A DNA stretch of 64,000 bases from Paracoccus kondratievae (GCF_009301415.1 NZ_CP045072.1:159501-223500); one strand, 5' to 3'. Numbered from the stretch's first letter, positions 42,329 through 51,153 are shown. The notes: generated by a model not told the origin, from the letters alone. A program made the numbers and translations.

Positions 42329-43100
42329 CCTGCCTCCAGCGATTGGCGCGGCGTTCTGCCGGGCGCAGCAGGAACAGGTCGATCGCCAGCATGACGGCGA
42401 CAAAGGCCAAAGCCCAGGCCAGCACGCCCTCGACATCAAAACTGGAAAACAGCAGGTGGATCTTGAACCCCACCCCGTTTGAGCGGCCCAGGAATTCGAC
42501 CACCAGCACGATTTTCCAGATGAGCGAGATACCGGCCCGCGCCGCCCCGGCGATATGGGGCGCAAGCTGCGGCAGCACGATATGACGCAGCCGGGTCAGG
42601 GGTGACATGCGAAAGACACGGGCCATATCGTCCAGATCGGGGCGCAGCGCCCGCGTGCCCTCACGGATCATTACCGTTACGACCGGGATCTTGTTCAGTG
42701 CGACGGCCAGGATGGCGGCGGTCTCGTTCAGGCCGATCCAGATGTAGCACAGCACGATCACCACCAGCGCCGGCACATTCAGCAGGATGATCAGGCCGGG
42801 GTTCAGCCAATGATCCGCTGCCCGGCTGCGCCCCATCCACAGCCCCAGCGCCATTCCCGCCGCCATCGCCAGCGCGAAACTTGCCGCGACGCGGAACAGG
42901 GTCATGCCGCCGTTCAGCCACAGCTCGCCCCCCGAGGCAAGCCGCAGGATCCGCGCCGCTACCTCCCATGGTGCGGGCAGGGTCTGGGGCCGGTCGGTCA
43001 GCTGTGAGGCAAGCGTCCACAGCACCAGCATGGCAAGGACCGACAGCACCCCCGGCACAAGACCGGGACGCGATGGACGAGAGTTCTGCGTCTGCGTCAC
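42318..43100 (-). CDS. ABC transporter permease (NitT/TauT type)
   Basis: 260 residues, six hydrophobic segments, and the EAA-loop sequence DDMARVFRMSPLTRLRHIVL plus PQLAPHIAGAARAGISLIWK, typical of binding-protein-dependent importers. It lies between the binding-protein and ATPase genes; the 7-bp gap to the former and overlap with the latter mark one operon. Substrate unknown. Confidence 0.88.
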   Translation of the reverse strand: MTQTQNSRPSRPGLVPGVLSVLAMLVLWTLASQLTDRPQTLPAPWEVAARILRLASGGELWLNGGMTLFRVAASFALAMAAGMALGLWMGRSRAADHWLNPGLIILLNVPALVVIVLCYIWIGLNETAAILAVALNKIPVVTVMIREGTRALRPDLDDMARVFRMSPLTRLRHIVLPQLAPHIAGAARAGISLIWKIVLVVEFLGRSNGVGFKIHLLFSSFDVEGVLAWALAFVAVMLAIDLFLLRPAERRANRWRQDAA

Positions 43101-43107
43101 GCCAGCC

Positions 43108-44097
43108 TTACTCCGGCCACCAGAACAGACCTTCGGGCAGGGCGGTGACGCCTCCGGTCAGCTCGTTCCCGCCAAGCTCGGCCATGGTGGCGAACATCTT
43201 TTGCGCGTTTTCGGCATCGACCGGGCCATGGGCGGGGATACCGGCGCGCCAGCCTGCCTTTAACGCCTCAAACTCGGCATCATCGGCGGCCTCCATGATC
43301 GGGCGCAGATCCTGCCATGCGGCATCATCCCTGGCGAGGATGTCTTTGGCGCTGTGCGAGGCGCGGGCCAGCCCTTCGGCCAATTGCGGGTTCGAGGTGA
43401 TCCATTCATCGCGCAGCACATAGCCCAGAAGCGGCGTCGAAGGATCCAGCCCCAGATCGCTGGCCGCTGTCTCGACATTGATGATCTCGCGCATGCCACG
43501 TGCCTTCATCTTGGCCTGAAAATGCCAGAAGTTGATCGCGGCATCGACTTCGCCCGTTTCGGCGGCGTTCAGGATCATCGGCGGCGCGCCGAATACCTGC
43601 TCGGTGACGCCTGCCAGATCCTCTCCCAGCTTTTCGCGCGACCATGCGCGCAGGATCAGCCAGCTTTTATCGACCGGGCCGCCGGCTATGCCGATCTTTC
43701 TGCCCTTCAGATCAGCCAGCGACTGCACCGGGCTGTCGGCGCGCACCATTACCCCGCCAACGGCAGTAGAGTAGGGCAGAAAGCGGAACCCTGTCCCGCG
43801 CGAACGCTGCTGGGCCACCCACAGCCAGTCCGAGACGATGGTATCGACCTCTCCGCCCTGCATGGCGACCTGAGTGGCGGGATTGCCGGCCAGAATCAGC
43901 GGCAGCAGGCGAAAGCCGTTCTCGACATCAAGGCCGCGCCGGCGGATCGTTTCGATTTCCCAGTTGACGGTACCGTTCTCCAGCGTGCCGATGCGGATGG
44001 TGGGAAGTCGGGCATTGCCTTGTGAGTAGGCAGGCAGGGCCAGCCCGACAAGGGCCGCGGCCCCCGCCAGGAGGGTGGTTCTGCGGCTGAATTGCAT
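43108..44097 (-). CDS. ABC transporter substrate-binding protein (NitT/TauT-like)
   Basis: 329 residues. The N-terminus MQFSRRTTLLAGAAALVGLA has a twin-arginine-like SRRxxL motif followed by a hydrophobic stretch, so export may use Tat or Sec. The mature part is a periplasmic binding fold with IRIGTLENGTVNWEIETIRR and QGGEVDTIVSDWLWVAQQRS. LADLKGRKIGIAGGPVDKS and DLGLDPSTPLLGYVLRDEW follow. The family includes sulfonate, nitrate and aromatic importers. The start at 44097 is backed by a GGGGGAAAAG site; an alternative ATG is at 44112. By its place next to pqq it may import a PQQ-pathway substrate or metal chelate. Confidence 0.82.
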   Translation of the reverse strand: MQFSRRTTLLAGAAALVGLALPAYSQGNARLPTIRIGTLENGTVNWEIETIRRRGLDVENGFRLLPLILAGNPATQVAMQGGEVDTIVSDWLWVAQQRSRGTGFRFLPYSTAVGGVMVRADSPVQSLADLKGRKIGIAGGPVDKSWLILRAWSREKLGEDLAGVTEQVFGAPPMILNAAETGEVDAAINFWHFQAKMKARGMREIINVETAASDLGLDPSTPLLGYVLRDEWITSNPQLAEGLARASHSAKDILARDDAAWQDLRPIMEAADDAEFEALKAGWRAGIPAHGPVDAENAQKMFATMAELGGNELTGGVTALPEGLFWWPE

Positions 44098-44285
44098 GGT
44101 CTTTTCCCCCATCGATACGGTCAAATTGCCATGGCCCGGAGTTTCGTCCAATACCACCGAAGTTGTAGACAGATGGTACCCGACGGTCCAACAGGCTTGC
44201 GCCAGCGGGCTGCGGTCTTAAGATGGCCGCATCAAGGCCGGCTTGCCAATCCCCGGCCCTCTGTCGTTTCTTTGGGAGGAGAACG

Positions 44286-44996
44286 ATGGCCTCAGCCGAA
44301 ATGCAGTCGCATGACCGTGCCGCAACGCCAAGGCTTACCGCTGACCGAGTCCGCGAAATCCTGATCGTGGACGATCACCCGCTGATGTGTGACGCCTTAG
44401 CCCTGACATTGAAGATCAGCTTTGGGCTAAGGAATGTGCGCACTGCGCGCAGCCTGGCTGCCGCGCAAGAGCAGATCCGCAACCAGGGCGCGCCGGATGC
44501 GGTGATTCTGGACCTGAACCTGCCGGATGCCAAGGGTGCCGAAGGGCTTGTCATCCTGCGGCGCCAGATCCCGGATGTGCCAATCACCATGATCTCGGCC
44601 GATCTGGAAAATGCGATGATCTCGACCGCCATGGCGGCAGGTGCACAGGGCTATATCAGCAAGTCCCTGGGCCGCGAGGCGCTGGTCGACAGCCTGCGCC
44701 GCATGTGGGAGGGTGAGCGGGTAACCCCCGACAGCTATCAGCCCGACCATGACGGAGAAGAGGACGCGGCCCGCGCCGAGCTGGCGCGCCGATTCGCAAC
44801 GCTGACGCCGCAGCAGATGAAAATCCTGCGGCTGATCTGTCAGGGCAAGGCGAACAAGGAAATCAGCTATGAGCTGTCCATCGCCGAGGCCACCGTCAAG
44901 ACACACATCACCGCGATCATGTCCAAGATCAACGCCCGCCGCCGCACTCAGGCGGTGCTTTTGGCCAATAGCGTCAGGCTGTTCGACCCGGCATGA
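44286..44996 (+). CDS. LuxR/NarL-type response regulator
   Basis: 236 residues. Receiver domain with ILIVDDHPLMCDALALTLK, phosphoacceptor Asp in AVILDLNLPDAKG and Lys in GYISKSLGREAL. The C-terminal LuxR-type helix-turn-helix is LTPQQMKILRLICQGKANKE followed by ISYELSIAEATVKTHITAIM. GGGAGGAGAACG just before the ATG at 44286 fixes the start. It overlaps the FIST gene (ATGA). Together with the downstream hybrid kinase it probably forms a phosphorelay governing the PQQ island; ErbR/AgmR-like regulators of PQQ-ethanol oxidation in Pseudomonas are the closest comparison I can make. Confidence 0.88.
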   Translation: MASAEMQSHDRAATPRLTADRVREILIVDDHPLMCDALALTLKISFGLRNVRTARSLAAAQEQIRNQGAPDAVILDLNLPDAKGAEGLVILRRQIPDVPITMISADLENAMISTAMAAGAQGYISKSLGREALVDSLRRMWEGERVTPDSYQPDHDGEEDAARAELARRFATLTPQQMKILRLICQGKANKEISYELSIAEATVKTHITAIMSKINARRRTQAVLLANSVRLFDPA

Positions 44997-46195
44997 GCTC
45001 TGCCTCGCCCGAACCATGGCCGGGCAGCCGGGGGTCCGGCGAAAACGAGGCCGCCGACCAGCAGGTCAGGCGGCCTCCGCCTGCGCCGATTGCCGTGTCT
45101 GAACCGGCCGACGGTCCTGATACCGCGCAGCGCATCGCCGCCGCCATGGCGCCGCTGAAACCGGCGCTGGTTCTGCTTTTCGGCATGCCCGCCGAGGGGC
45201 TGCCCGCCCTTGGCACGGCCTTGCGCGAAGCCATGGGCGAGGGGTGCCGTGTCGTCGGCTGCTCATCCGTGGGCGAGATCGGGCCACAGGGCTATTGCGC
45301 CAGGACGGTGACGGCGTTGGGTTTTCCTTCGGCCAGTTTCCGGGTCGGGGTCTGCCTTTTGCGCGATCAGGCGCTGGTGCCGGTGTCGGAATGGATGGCG
45401 ACGCTGCGCAGCTTTCACGCCGATTTCCGCCCTGATCTGCGCCGCTCCAGCTTTGGCGTCCTGCTGGCTGATGCGCTGGCCCGGCAAGAGGATGTGCTGA
45501 CCGCGACGCTTGATGCGGCGATCCCCGGCCTGCCTATCGTCGGAGGGTCCAGTGCCGAGGGCATGCGCTTTGAGCCGACCTGTCAGATGGTCGATGGCGT
45601 GGCCCATCCCGGTGCGGCGCTGTTCTTGCTGATCGAGACCGACCTTGTGGCGACCGAGGTTTCATTCCAGCACTTCAGCCCCACGGACCGGCGCGCGGTG
45701 GTGACCGCGGCTGACCGGCACAGCCGTGTCATCCAGCAATTGAACGACGAACCCGCGGCACAGGAATATGCCCGGCTGGCCGGTATCCCCGTCGAGGCCC
45801 TGACACCGACCGAATTCGCCCGCCACCCGCTGCTTCTCAAGACCGGGCGGCGCCATCACGTCCGTGCCATCCGTGCGGTTACGCCCGAAGGGGGGCTGCA
45901 ACTGCTGTCCGGGATCGAGGCCGGCCATATCCTGACCATCGGGCAGGCGATGGACATGACGCGCGGCTTTGCCGAGACGCTGGACGCGCTGCCCCGTCCG
46001 CCGCTGATGGTTCTGGGCTTTGACTGCGTGCTGCGGCGACTGGCGCTGGAGCGGGCGGGAATGGACAAGGAGATGTCCGAGCTTTTCGCCCGCTATCGCG
46101 TGGCTGGTTTCAACACCTATGGTGAGCAATACAGCGGCATGCATGTGAACCAGACCTTTGTCGGCATGGCGCTGATGCCACCGGCGCCGAGCTGA
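44993..46195 (+). CDS. FIST-domain sensory protein
   Basis: 400 residues with the FIST N domain (about 40-230, ALVLLFGMPAEGLPALGTAL, GCSSVGEIGPQGYCARTVTA, PIVGGSSAEGMRFEPTCQMV) and FIST C domain (about 250-395, ending VAGFNTYGEQYSGMHVNQTF). FIST domains are predicted small-ligand, perhaps amino-acid, sensors placed in signalling operons. It has no membrane segment or output domain, so it likely signals through the kinase coded 3 bp downstream. A variable, proline-rich N-terminal 40 residues precede the domain. Confidence 0.88.
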   Translation: MSSASPEPWPGSRGSGENEAADQQVRRPPPAPIAVSEPADGPDTAQRIAAAMAPLKPALVLLFGMPAEGLPALGTALREAMGEGCRVVGCSSVGEIGPQGYCARTVTALGFPSASFRVGVCLLRDQALVPVSEWMATLRSFHADFRPDLRRSSFGVLLADALARQEDVLTATLDAAIPGLPIVGGSSAEGMRFEPTCQMVDGVAHPGAALFLLIETDLVATEVSFQHFSPTDRRAVVTAADRHSRVIQQLNDEPAAQEYARLAGIPVEALTPTEFARHPLLLKTGRRHHVRAIRAVTPEGGLQLLSGIEAGHILTIGQAMDMTRGFAETLDALPRPPLMVLGFDCVLRRLALERAGMDKEMSELFARYRVAGFNTYGEQYSGMHVNQTFVGMALMPPAPS

Positions 46196-46198
46196 CAG

Positions 46199-47524
46199 AT
46201 GTTTCTGCGCGACGACGACAGCCCGCACCGGCGGGTCGAAAAGCTGACACGCATCGCCGATGTGCTGGTCGAACGCATCGACCGGCTTGAGGAAAGCCGC
46301 GGCTCGGCATGGTCGATGTTTCAGGCCGCCGTGGCGCTGGAACAAGAGGTTCAGGCCCGTACCCGAGAGCTTGAGCAGGCGCTGGCCGACCTGTCCGAGC
46401 GCAACCGTGAACTGGCCGTCGCCCGCGCTGCCGCCGAAGAGGCGAACCGCTCAAAGACCCGCTTTCTGCGCGCGGCAAGCCATGATCTGTTGCAGCCGCT
46501 TTCGGCGGCCAAGCTGTTTCTGTCGGCGCTCAAGGACACCTCGCTGGATCCGTTGCAGCGCGAACTGACCGACCGCCTGTCCGGTGCCTTTGAATCGGTC
46601 GAAGAGCTGATGCACGCGGTGCTGGATATCTCACGCCTCGACAGTCAGCGCATCGAGTTCCAGCGCAAGCCCGTCGATCTGGGTGAGCTGTTTCGCCGCC
46701 TTGCCGTCGAATATGCGCCGATGGCCGAAGCCAAAGGCCTGCGGCTAAGCTTTGCGCCGACCTCGGCGGTGGTGGAAAGCGATCCGACCTTTCTGCGGCG
46801 GATTGCGCAGAACCTCATTTCGAATGCGATAAAATACACCGAGCACGGTGGCGTTCTGGTAGGTGTTCGCAAACGTGGTGAGCGCGCCTGGCTGGAAACC
46901 TATGACACCGGTATCGGCATTGCCGCCGCAGACCGTGCCCGCATCTTTGATGAGTTTCAGCGCCTGGGGCGCGAAAACAGCGCGCCGGGGATGGGGCTGG
47001 GTCTGTCTATCGTGCGCCGTGCCTGTGCCAAGCTTGGCCACCCGATCGCAATGGACAGCGAACCTGGGCGCGGCACCGTGTTCCGTGTCAGCCTGCCGCT
47101 GATCTTGGCCGGATGCGAGCCGACGCGGCCCGAGCGGTTTGATACGGCGCCGTTGCTGCGCGGCCTTGTTGCGCTGGTGGTCGAGAATGACGAGGCGATG
47201 CGCCGCGCCCTGCAACTGGTGCTCAAGGACCAGCTGGGCATGGTGCCGCGCGTCGCAGGCGGCATTGCCGAGGCGCTGGCGCAGATGGGTGATGAGCCCC
47301 CGGATGTGGTGATTGCTGACTACAATCTCGACAATGGTGACACCGGGCTGGATGCGATCATGGCGCTGCGCGAGGCGGCGGGTCGCGCGCTGCCGGCCAT
47401 CGTCGTTTCGGCCCGGCGTGCCTCGGAACTCAGCCGGGCCTGCGGCCAGATGGGCGTGCCGGTGCTGGAAAAACCGATCCGCCCCGAGGATCTGCTGACC
47501 ATGCTGCAAAAGCTGCTGACCTAA
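46199..47524 (+). CDS. Cytoplasmic hybrid histidine kinase/response regulator
   Basis: 441 residues without transmembrane helices. A long coiled coil (about 44-88, VALEQEVQARTRELEQALAD) leads into the dimerisation domain with His95 in RAASHDLLQPLSAAKLF. The ATPase domain has QNLISNAIKYTEHGG, TGIGIA and GMGLGLSIVRR. A receiver domain (about 322-441) has the phosphoacceptor Asp374 in VVIADYNLDNGDTGL. The SHDLLQPL H-box is that of the NahK/ErcS' kinase group, whose Pseudomonas members belong to the PQQ-ethanol regulon; this comparison is from memory. Input probably comes from the FIST protein. Confidence 0.9.
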   Translation: MFLRDDDSPHRRVEKLTRIADVLVERIDRLEESRGSAWSMFQAAVALEQEVQARTRELEQALADLSERNRELAVARAAAEEANRSKTRFLRAASHDLLQPLSAAKLFLSALKDTSLDPLQRELTDRLSGAFESVEELMHAVLDISRLDSQRIEFQRKPVDLGELFRRLAVEYAPMAEAKGLRLSFAPTSAVVESDPTFLRRIAQNLISNAIKYTEHGGVLVGVRKRGERAWLETYDTGIGIAAADRARIFDEFQRLGRENSAPGMGLGLSIVRRACAKLGHPIAMDSEPGRGTVFRVSLPLILAGCEPTRPERFDTAPLLRGLVALVVENDEAMRRALQLVLKDQLGMVPRVAGGIAEALAQMGDEPPDVVIADYNLDNGDTGLDAIMALREAAGRALPAIVVSARRASELSRACGQMGVPVLEKPIRPEDLLTMLQKLLT

Positions 47525-47609
47525 GACCAAAGCACGAAAGTCCCGGCGGCAGGCTTTCGCCGCGCGTTTCGCGGGGGCAGAGTCGCGAACAGGGAAGGGG
47601 AGACATCGC

Positions 47610-48224
47610 ATGAGATTATGGCCGGGCCTTGCGCTGATCGGACTACTGGCCGTGCCGCTATGGGCGGGCGAGGCGGGTGACCTTGTCTTTGCCGACCGCG
47701 GCCCCTGGGACCTGTCGCAGGGAGGGCTGACCTGGGTGCTGCGCCAGACCGGGCCCGAGGCAGGGGATTTTAAACCCTTGGGCGAAGGGACGGTTACCTT
47801 GCAGGCGGTCACCGACCCTGCTGATGGCAAACCGGTGCTGGAACTGGCCGAAAAGACCGATCGCATCACGCGCCGCATCGGTCCTTTCCCTGTCTCGGGT
47901 GGCGATCCGGCGCTGGTGTTCTTTCTGGAAAACACTTCGCGCGATATGGCGATGCTGACCGGTGGCAGCCCCTTTTACATTCGCAACCGGCTCAAGGACG
48001 CGCTGTTTCGCGGCGGAGAAGTCCGGCAAGAGGGCGATGCGACCGTGGCGGTTTTTGCCCCTTTTCGCGGTGACCAGAACAGTGGGCGGATGCACGGCTT
48101 TGACAGGTTGGAGCTAAGCTTTACCTTTGGTGACCCCAAGCAGCCGATCCGGCGTATGCTGGCGCAGACTGGCCCCCTTGAAGGCGGCCTGCCAGCCTAT
48201 CGCAGCGAAATGGTGTTGAAATGA
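47610..48224 (+). CDS. Hypothetical secreted protein in the PQQ island
   Basis: 204 residues with a signal peptide (RLWPGLALIGLLAVPLWAGE). The rest is a soluble beta-rich domain with no cysteine and no recognised motif: DLVFADRGPWDLSQGGLTWV, LVFFLENTSRDMAMLTGGSP and FDRLELSFTFGDPKQPIRRM. It seems to be a conserved protein of quinoprotein clusters rather than a random open frame, judging from codon use, the good ribosome-binding site (GGGGAG) and its 4-bp overlap with the next gene. Function not known. Confidence 0.7.
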   Translation: MRLWPGLALIGLLAVPLWAGEAGDLVFADRGPWDLSQGGLTWVLRQTGPEAGDFKPLGEGTVTLQAVTDPADGKPVLELAEKTDRITRRIGPFPVSGGDPALVFFLENTSRDMAMLTGGSPFYIRNRLKDALFRGGEVRQEGDATVAVFAPFRGDQNSGRMHGFDRLELSFTFGDPKQPIRRMLAQTGPLEGGLPAYRSEMVLK

Positions 48225-48556
48225 TCCGGGCAACCCTGACAGCCGCCCTGACGCTTTCGGCCGGCATGGCCTGGGCGCAGGCGGTGAATGATTATCCGAC
48301 CAATGCGCGGGCCGATTACGTTTTCGTCTGCATGGCGGCGAACGGCCAGACGCGCGAAATGCTGGACAAATGCAGCTGTGCCATAGATCAGATCGCCGAG
48401 ATCCTGCCCTATGAGGATTACGTCGCGGCCGAGACGGTGCTGGCCATGCGTCAGGTCGGCGGCGAACGTGCCGCTGTCTTTCGCAATATGGGCACCAATG
48501 AAAAGGTGGCGAATTTTCACCGTGCCGAGGCCGAGGCCGAGATCCTCTGCTTCTAA
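48221..48556 (+). CDS. Small secreted cysteine-containing hypothetical protein
   Basis: 111 residues: signal peptide (LTAALTLSAGMAWAQ, cleavage near 20), then a short helical domain. Four cysteines appear, in VFVCMAANGQ, MLDKCSCAIDQIAE (a CxC pair) and the terminal AEILCF. The sequence (NDYPTNARADYVFVCMAANG) looks conserved in form with periplasmic proteins coded near PQQ genes. Disulfide or metal binding is possible. It is co-transcribed with the preceding secreted protein gene. Confidence 0.7.
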   Translation: MIRATLTAALTLSAGMAWAQAVNDYPTNARADYVFVCMAANGQTREMLDKCSCAIDQIAEILPYEDYVAAETVLAMRQVGGERAAVFRNMGTNEKVANFHRAEAEAEILCF

Positions 48557-48614
48557 TCTGGACAATGCCGGCATCCCGCGCTTCCCTGACGGCGAAACGA
48601 ACAGGAGATAAGCG

Positions 48615-49397
48615 ATGGATCTGGGGATCAGAGGCAAGCGTGGCCTCGTTTGCGCCGCGTCCAAGGGGCTGGGCCGGGCATCCGCCGAGGCCCTGGCCGA
48701 GGCAGGGGTTGATCTGGTCATCAACGCCCGCGGGGCCGACGCGCTTGAGGCCGCAGCACACGAAATTGCCACGAAACACGGCGTTTCGGTCACGCCGGTT
48801 GCCGCCGATATCACTACCGGGGAAGGCCGCGCCGCCGTGCTTGAGGCGCTGGGTGGGCGGGCCGATATTCTGGTCAATAATGCCGGCGGTCCCCCGCCTG
48901 GTGTGTGGACGGACTGGAGCCGGGATGATTTCATTAAAGCCATCGACGCCAATATGCTGACAGCTGTCGCGCTGATGCAGGCCCTTGTGCCCGGTATGAT
49001 CGAGCGTGGCTGGGGGCGGGTGGTGAACATTACTTCGCAATCGGTGCGCTCGCCCATCCCGGTGCTGGGGCTGTCGAACACTGCCCGTGCGGGCCTGACG
49101 GGCTTTGTTGCGGGCATGTCGCGTCAGGTGGCTCCCCATGGTGTGGTGGTGAACAACCTGCTGCCCGGCATTCATGCGACCGACCGCGCGGACAGTCTGG
49201 ACAGTGGCGTTGCCAAGGCCGAGGGCATCAGCCTTGACGAGGCACGCCGCCGCCGTGAGGCAACGATTCCCGCCCGCAGCTATGGCCAGCCCGAGGATTT
49301 CGGCGCGACCTGCGCGTTTCTTTGCAGCCAGCATGCGCGGTTTATCATCGGGCAGAACATCCTGCTTGATGGTGGAGCACTGAACGTCACCGTCTGA
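48615..49397 (+). CDS. Atypical short-chain dehydrogenase lacking the catalytic Tyr-Lys
   Basis: 260 residues of SDR fold with GRADILVNNAGGPPPGVWTD and C-terminal GQNILLDGGALNVTV. The nucleotide motif reads CAASKGLGRASA in place of TGxxxGxG, and the active-site segment ITSQSVRSPIPVLGLSNTAR has Ser-x3-Arg where YxxxK is expected. A known SDR subfamily shares these changes, so the gene is not decayed; its catalysis is unclear. AGGAG is 7 bp before the ATG. It follows the secreted-protein genes by 58 bp and precedes the glycine riboswitch. Confidence 0.8.
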   Translation: MDLGIRGKRGLVCAASKGLGRASAEALAEAGVDLVINARGADALEAAAHEIATKHGVSVTPVAADITTGEGRAAVLEALGGRADILVNNAGGPPPGVWTDWSRDDFIKAIDANMLTAVALMQALVPGMIERGWGRVVNITSQSVRSPIPVLGLSNTARAGLTGFVAGMSRQVAPHGVVVNNLLPGIHATDRADSLDSGVAKAEGISLDEARRRREATIPARSYGQPEDFGATCAFLCSQHARFIIGQNILLDGGALNVTV

Positions 49398-49455
49398 GGC
49401 TTGCGGGCGGCATTAGCCTCTTGCCAGAATGGTGCCGTCCGGCTACGACAAAAGT

Positions 49456-49625
49456 AGGAAATCGGGAGACGCTGGCGCACCGCCAGGGCCGAAGGAGCAA
49501 CCGCCCCGGGAATCTCTCAGGCAAAGGGACCGTTTTCCTATGTACGCTCTGGAGAGAGACGGCATCCGCCGTCCGCCGAAGGGATAACGATCTCAGGCGC
49601 CCCCGTTCGGGGTAGGGACAGAGGG
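49456..49625 (+). promoter_or_regulatory. Tandem glycine riboswitch
   Basis: Two glycine aptamers in series upstream of gcvT. Aptamer 1 (about 49456-49539) has CGGGAGAC, GCCGAAGGAGCAA and TCTCAGGCAAAGGGACCG. Aptamer 2 (about 49547-49625) has GGAGAGAGAC, GCCGAAGGGATAACG and ATCTCAGGC with TAGGGACAGAGGG. Glycine binding turns on the cleavage operon. Boundaries are approximate. Confidence 0.93.
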
Positions 49626-49667
49626 GGCATCTAACCGGGCGGGATTGGTCCGCCCGCAAGACAGGGG

Positions 49668-50786
49668 ATGCCCATGGCCGAGCTTCGGCGTACGATGCTG
49701 TATGATCTGCACCTTTCGCGTGGCGCGAAGATGGTGCCCTTTGCCGGTTGGGAAATGCCGGTGCAATATCCGATGGGCGTTCTGAACGAGCATCTGCACA
49801 CCCGCGCCCATGCCGGTCTGTTCGACGTCAGCCACATGGGCCAGGTGATCCTGCGCGGCCCGGGCGTGGCCGAGGCGCTGGAGACGCTGGTGCCGACCGA
49901 TGTTCTGGGGCTGGCAGAGGGACGGCAGCGCTATGGTCTTTTCACCAATGCTGTGGGTGGCATCCTTGACGATCTGATGATCGCCAATAAGGGCGATCAC
50001 CTGCTCCTGGTGGTGAACGCTGCCTGCGTGGAACAGGATGTCGGGCATCTGCGTCAGCTTGAGGCGCAGGGCATCTCGGTCGAGCCAGTGACGGATCGCG
50101 GCCTGCTTGCCCTGCAGGGCCCCGAGGCGGAGGCGGTTCTGACCCGCCTTGTCCCCGGCGTGGCGGCGATGCGCTTTATGGATGTGGCCGAGTTCGACTG
50201 GCAGGGCGCGACACTATGGGTCAGCCGCTCGGGCTATACCGGTGAGGACGGGTTCGAGATCTCGGTCCCCGCCGATCACGCCGTCGCCTTTGCCGAGGCG
50301 CTGCTTGCCGAACCCGAGGTGGCGCCGATCGGGCTTGGTGCCCGCGACAGCCTGAGGCTGGAGGCCGGGATGCCGCTTTACGGCCATGACATGGACGCCA
50401 CCACCACGCCCGGCAAGGCTGGTCTGGGCTGGTCCATTCCGAAGCTGCGCCGCGCGGGCGGTGCACGTTCGGGCGGTTTCCCTGGCGATGAAGAAATTCT
50501 GACCGAACTGGCCGATGGTCCGTCGCGTTTGCGCCGCGGTCTGCGTCCGGAAGGGCGTGCGCCGATCCGCGAAGGGGTCGAGATCTTTGACGCGCCCGAG
50601 GGCGGCGAATTGCTGGGCCGGGTCTCGTCTGGCGGCTTTGGTCCCTCGACCGGAGGACCGATTGCCATGGCGATCCTGCCGGCCGTTCTGGCCGATGGCA
50701 CGACGCTTTGGGCCGAGTTGCGCGGCAAGCGCATTCCGGTGGCCATCACCCCGCTTCCTTTCCATCAACCAAGCTACAGGCGCTGA
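49668..50786 (+). CDS. gcvT: Glycine cleavage system T protein (aminomethyltransferase)
   Basis: Transfers the methylene group from lipoyl-bound aminomethyl to tetrahydrofolate, releasing ammonia. 372 residues. Typical segments: HLSRGAKMVPFAGWEMPVQY, HAGLFDVSHMGQVILRGP, NAACVEQDVGHLRQLE, GYTGEDGFEISVP and GLGARDSLRLEAGMPLYGHD with the catalytic Asp. Two in-frame ATG codons (49668, 49674) are possible; the first has GGGG 2-6 bp upstream. First gene of gcvTHP behind the riboswitch. Confidence 0.95.
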   Translation: MPMAELRRTMLYDLHLSRGAKMVPFAGWEMPVQYPMGVLNEHLHTRAHAGLFDVSHMGQVILRGPGVAEALETLVPTDVLGLAEGRQRYGLFTNAVGGILDDLMIANKGDHLLLVVNAACVEQDVGHLRQLEAQGISVEPVTDRGLLALQGPEAEAVLTRLVPGVAAMRFMDVAEFDWQGATLWVSRSGYTGEDGFEISVPADHAVAFAEALLAEPEVAPIGLGARDSLRLEAGMPLYGHDMDATTTPGKAGLGWSIPKLRRAGGARSGGFPGDEEILTELADGPSRLRRGLRPEGRAPIREGVEIFDAPEGGELLGRVSSGGFGPSTGGPIAMAILPAVLADGTTLWAELRGKRIPVAITPLPFHQPSYRR

Positions 50787-50796
50787 GAGGCCAGGC

Positions 50797-51153
50797 ATGT
50801 TGAAATACACCGAAGACCACGAATGGCTGAAACAGGACGGCGATGAGATCATCGTCGGCATCACCGCCCATGCCAGCGACCAGCTGGGGGATGTCGTCTT
50901 TATCGAACTGCCCGAGGTCGGCCGCGAAGTCGCAGAGGGCGAAGAGATCGTGGTGATCGAATCAGTCAAGGCGGCCTCGGATATCGTTGCTCCGGTTGCG
51001 GGGGTGATCACGGCGGTGAACGAGGGGCTGCCCGATAACCCCGGTGCCGTGAACGCCGATCCTGCGGGAACGTGGTTCTTTCGCATCAAACCGGCCTCGG
51101 TCGATCTGTCCGGTTTCATGGACGAGGCGGCCTATCAGGCGCTGATCGGTTGA
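50797..51153 (+). CDS. gcvH: Glycine cleavage system H protein
   Basis: 118-residue lipoyl carrier shuttling the aminomethyl group between P and T proteins. The lipoyl-lysine site is VVIESVKAASDIVAPV, and the protein begins MLKYTEDHEWLKQDGDE. The end (DPAGTWFFRIKPA) is also normal. Homology fixes the ATG at 50797, which follows a GAGAGG site and the gcvT stop by 10 bp. Confidence 0.96.
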   Translation: MLKYTEDHEWLKQDGDEIIVGITAHASDQLGDVVFIELPEVGREVAEGEEIVVIESVKAASDIVAPVAGVITAVNEGLPDNPGAVNADPAGTWFFRIKPASVDLSGFMDEAAYQALIG

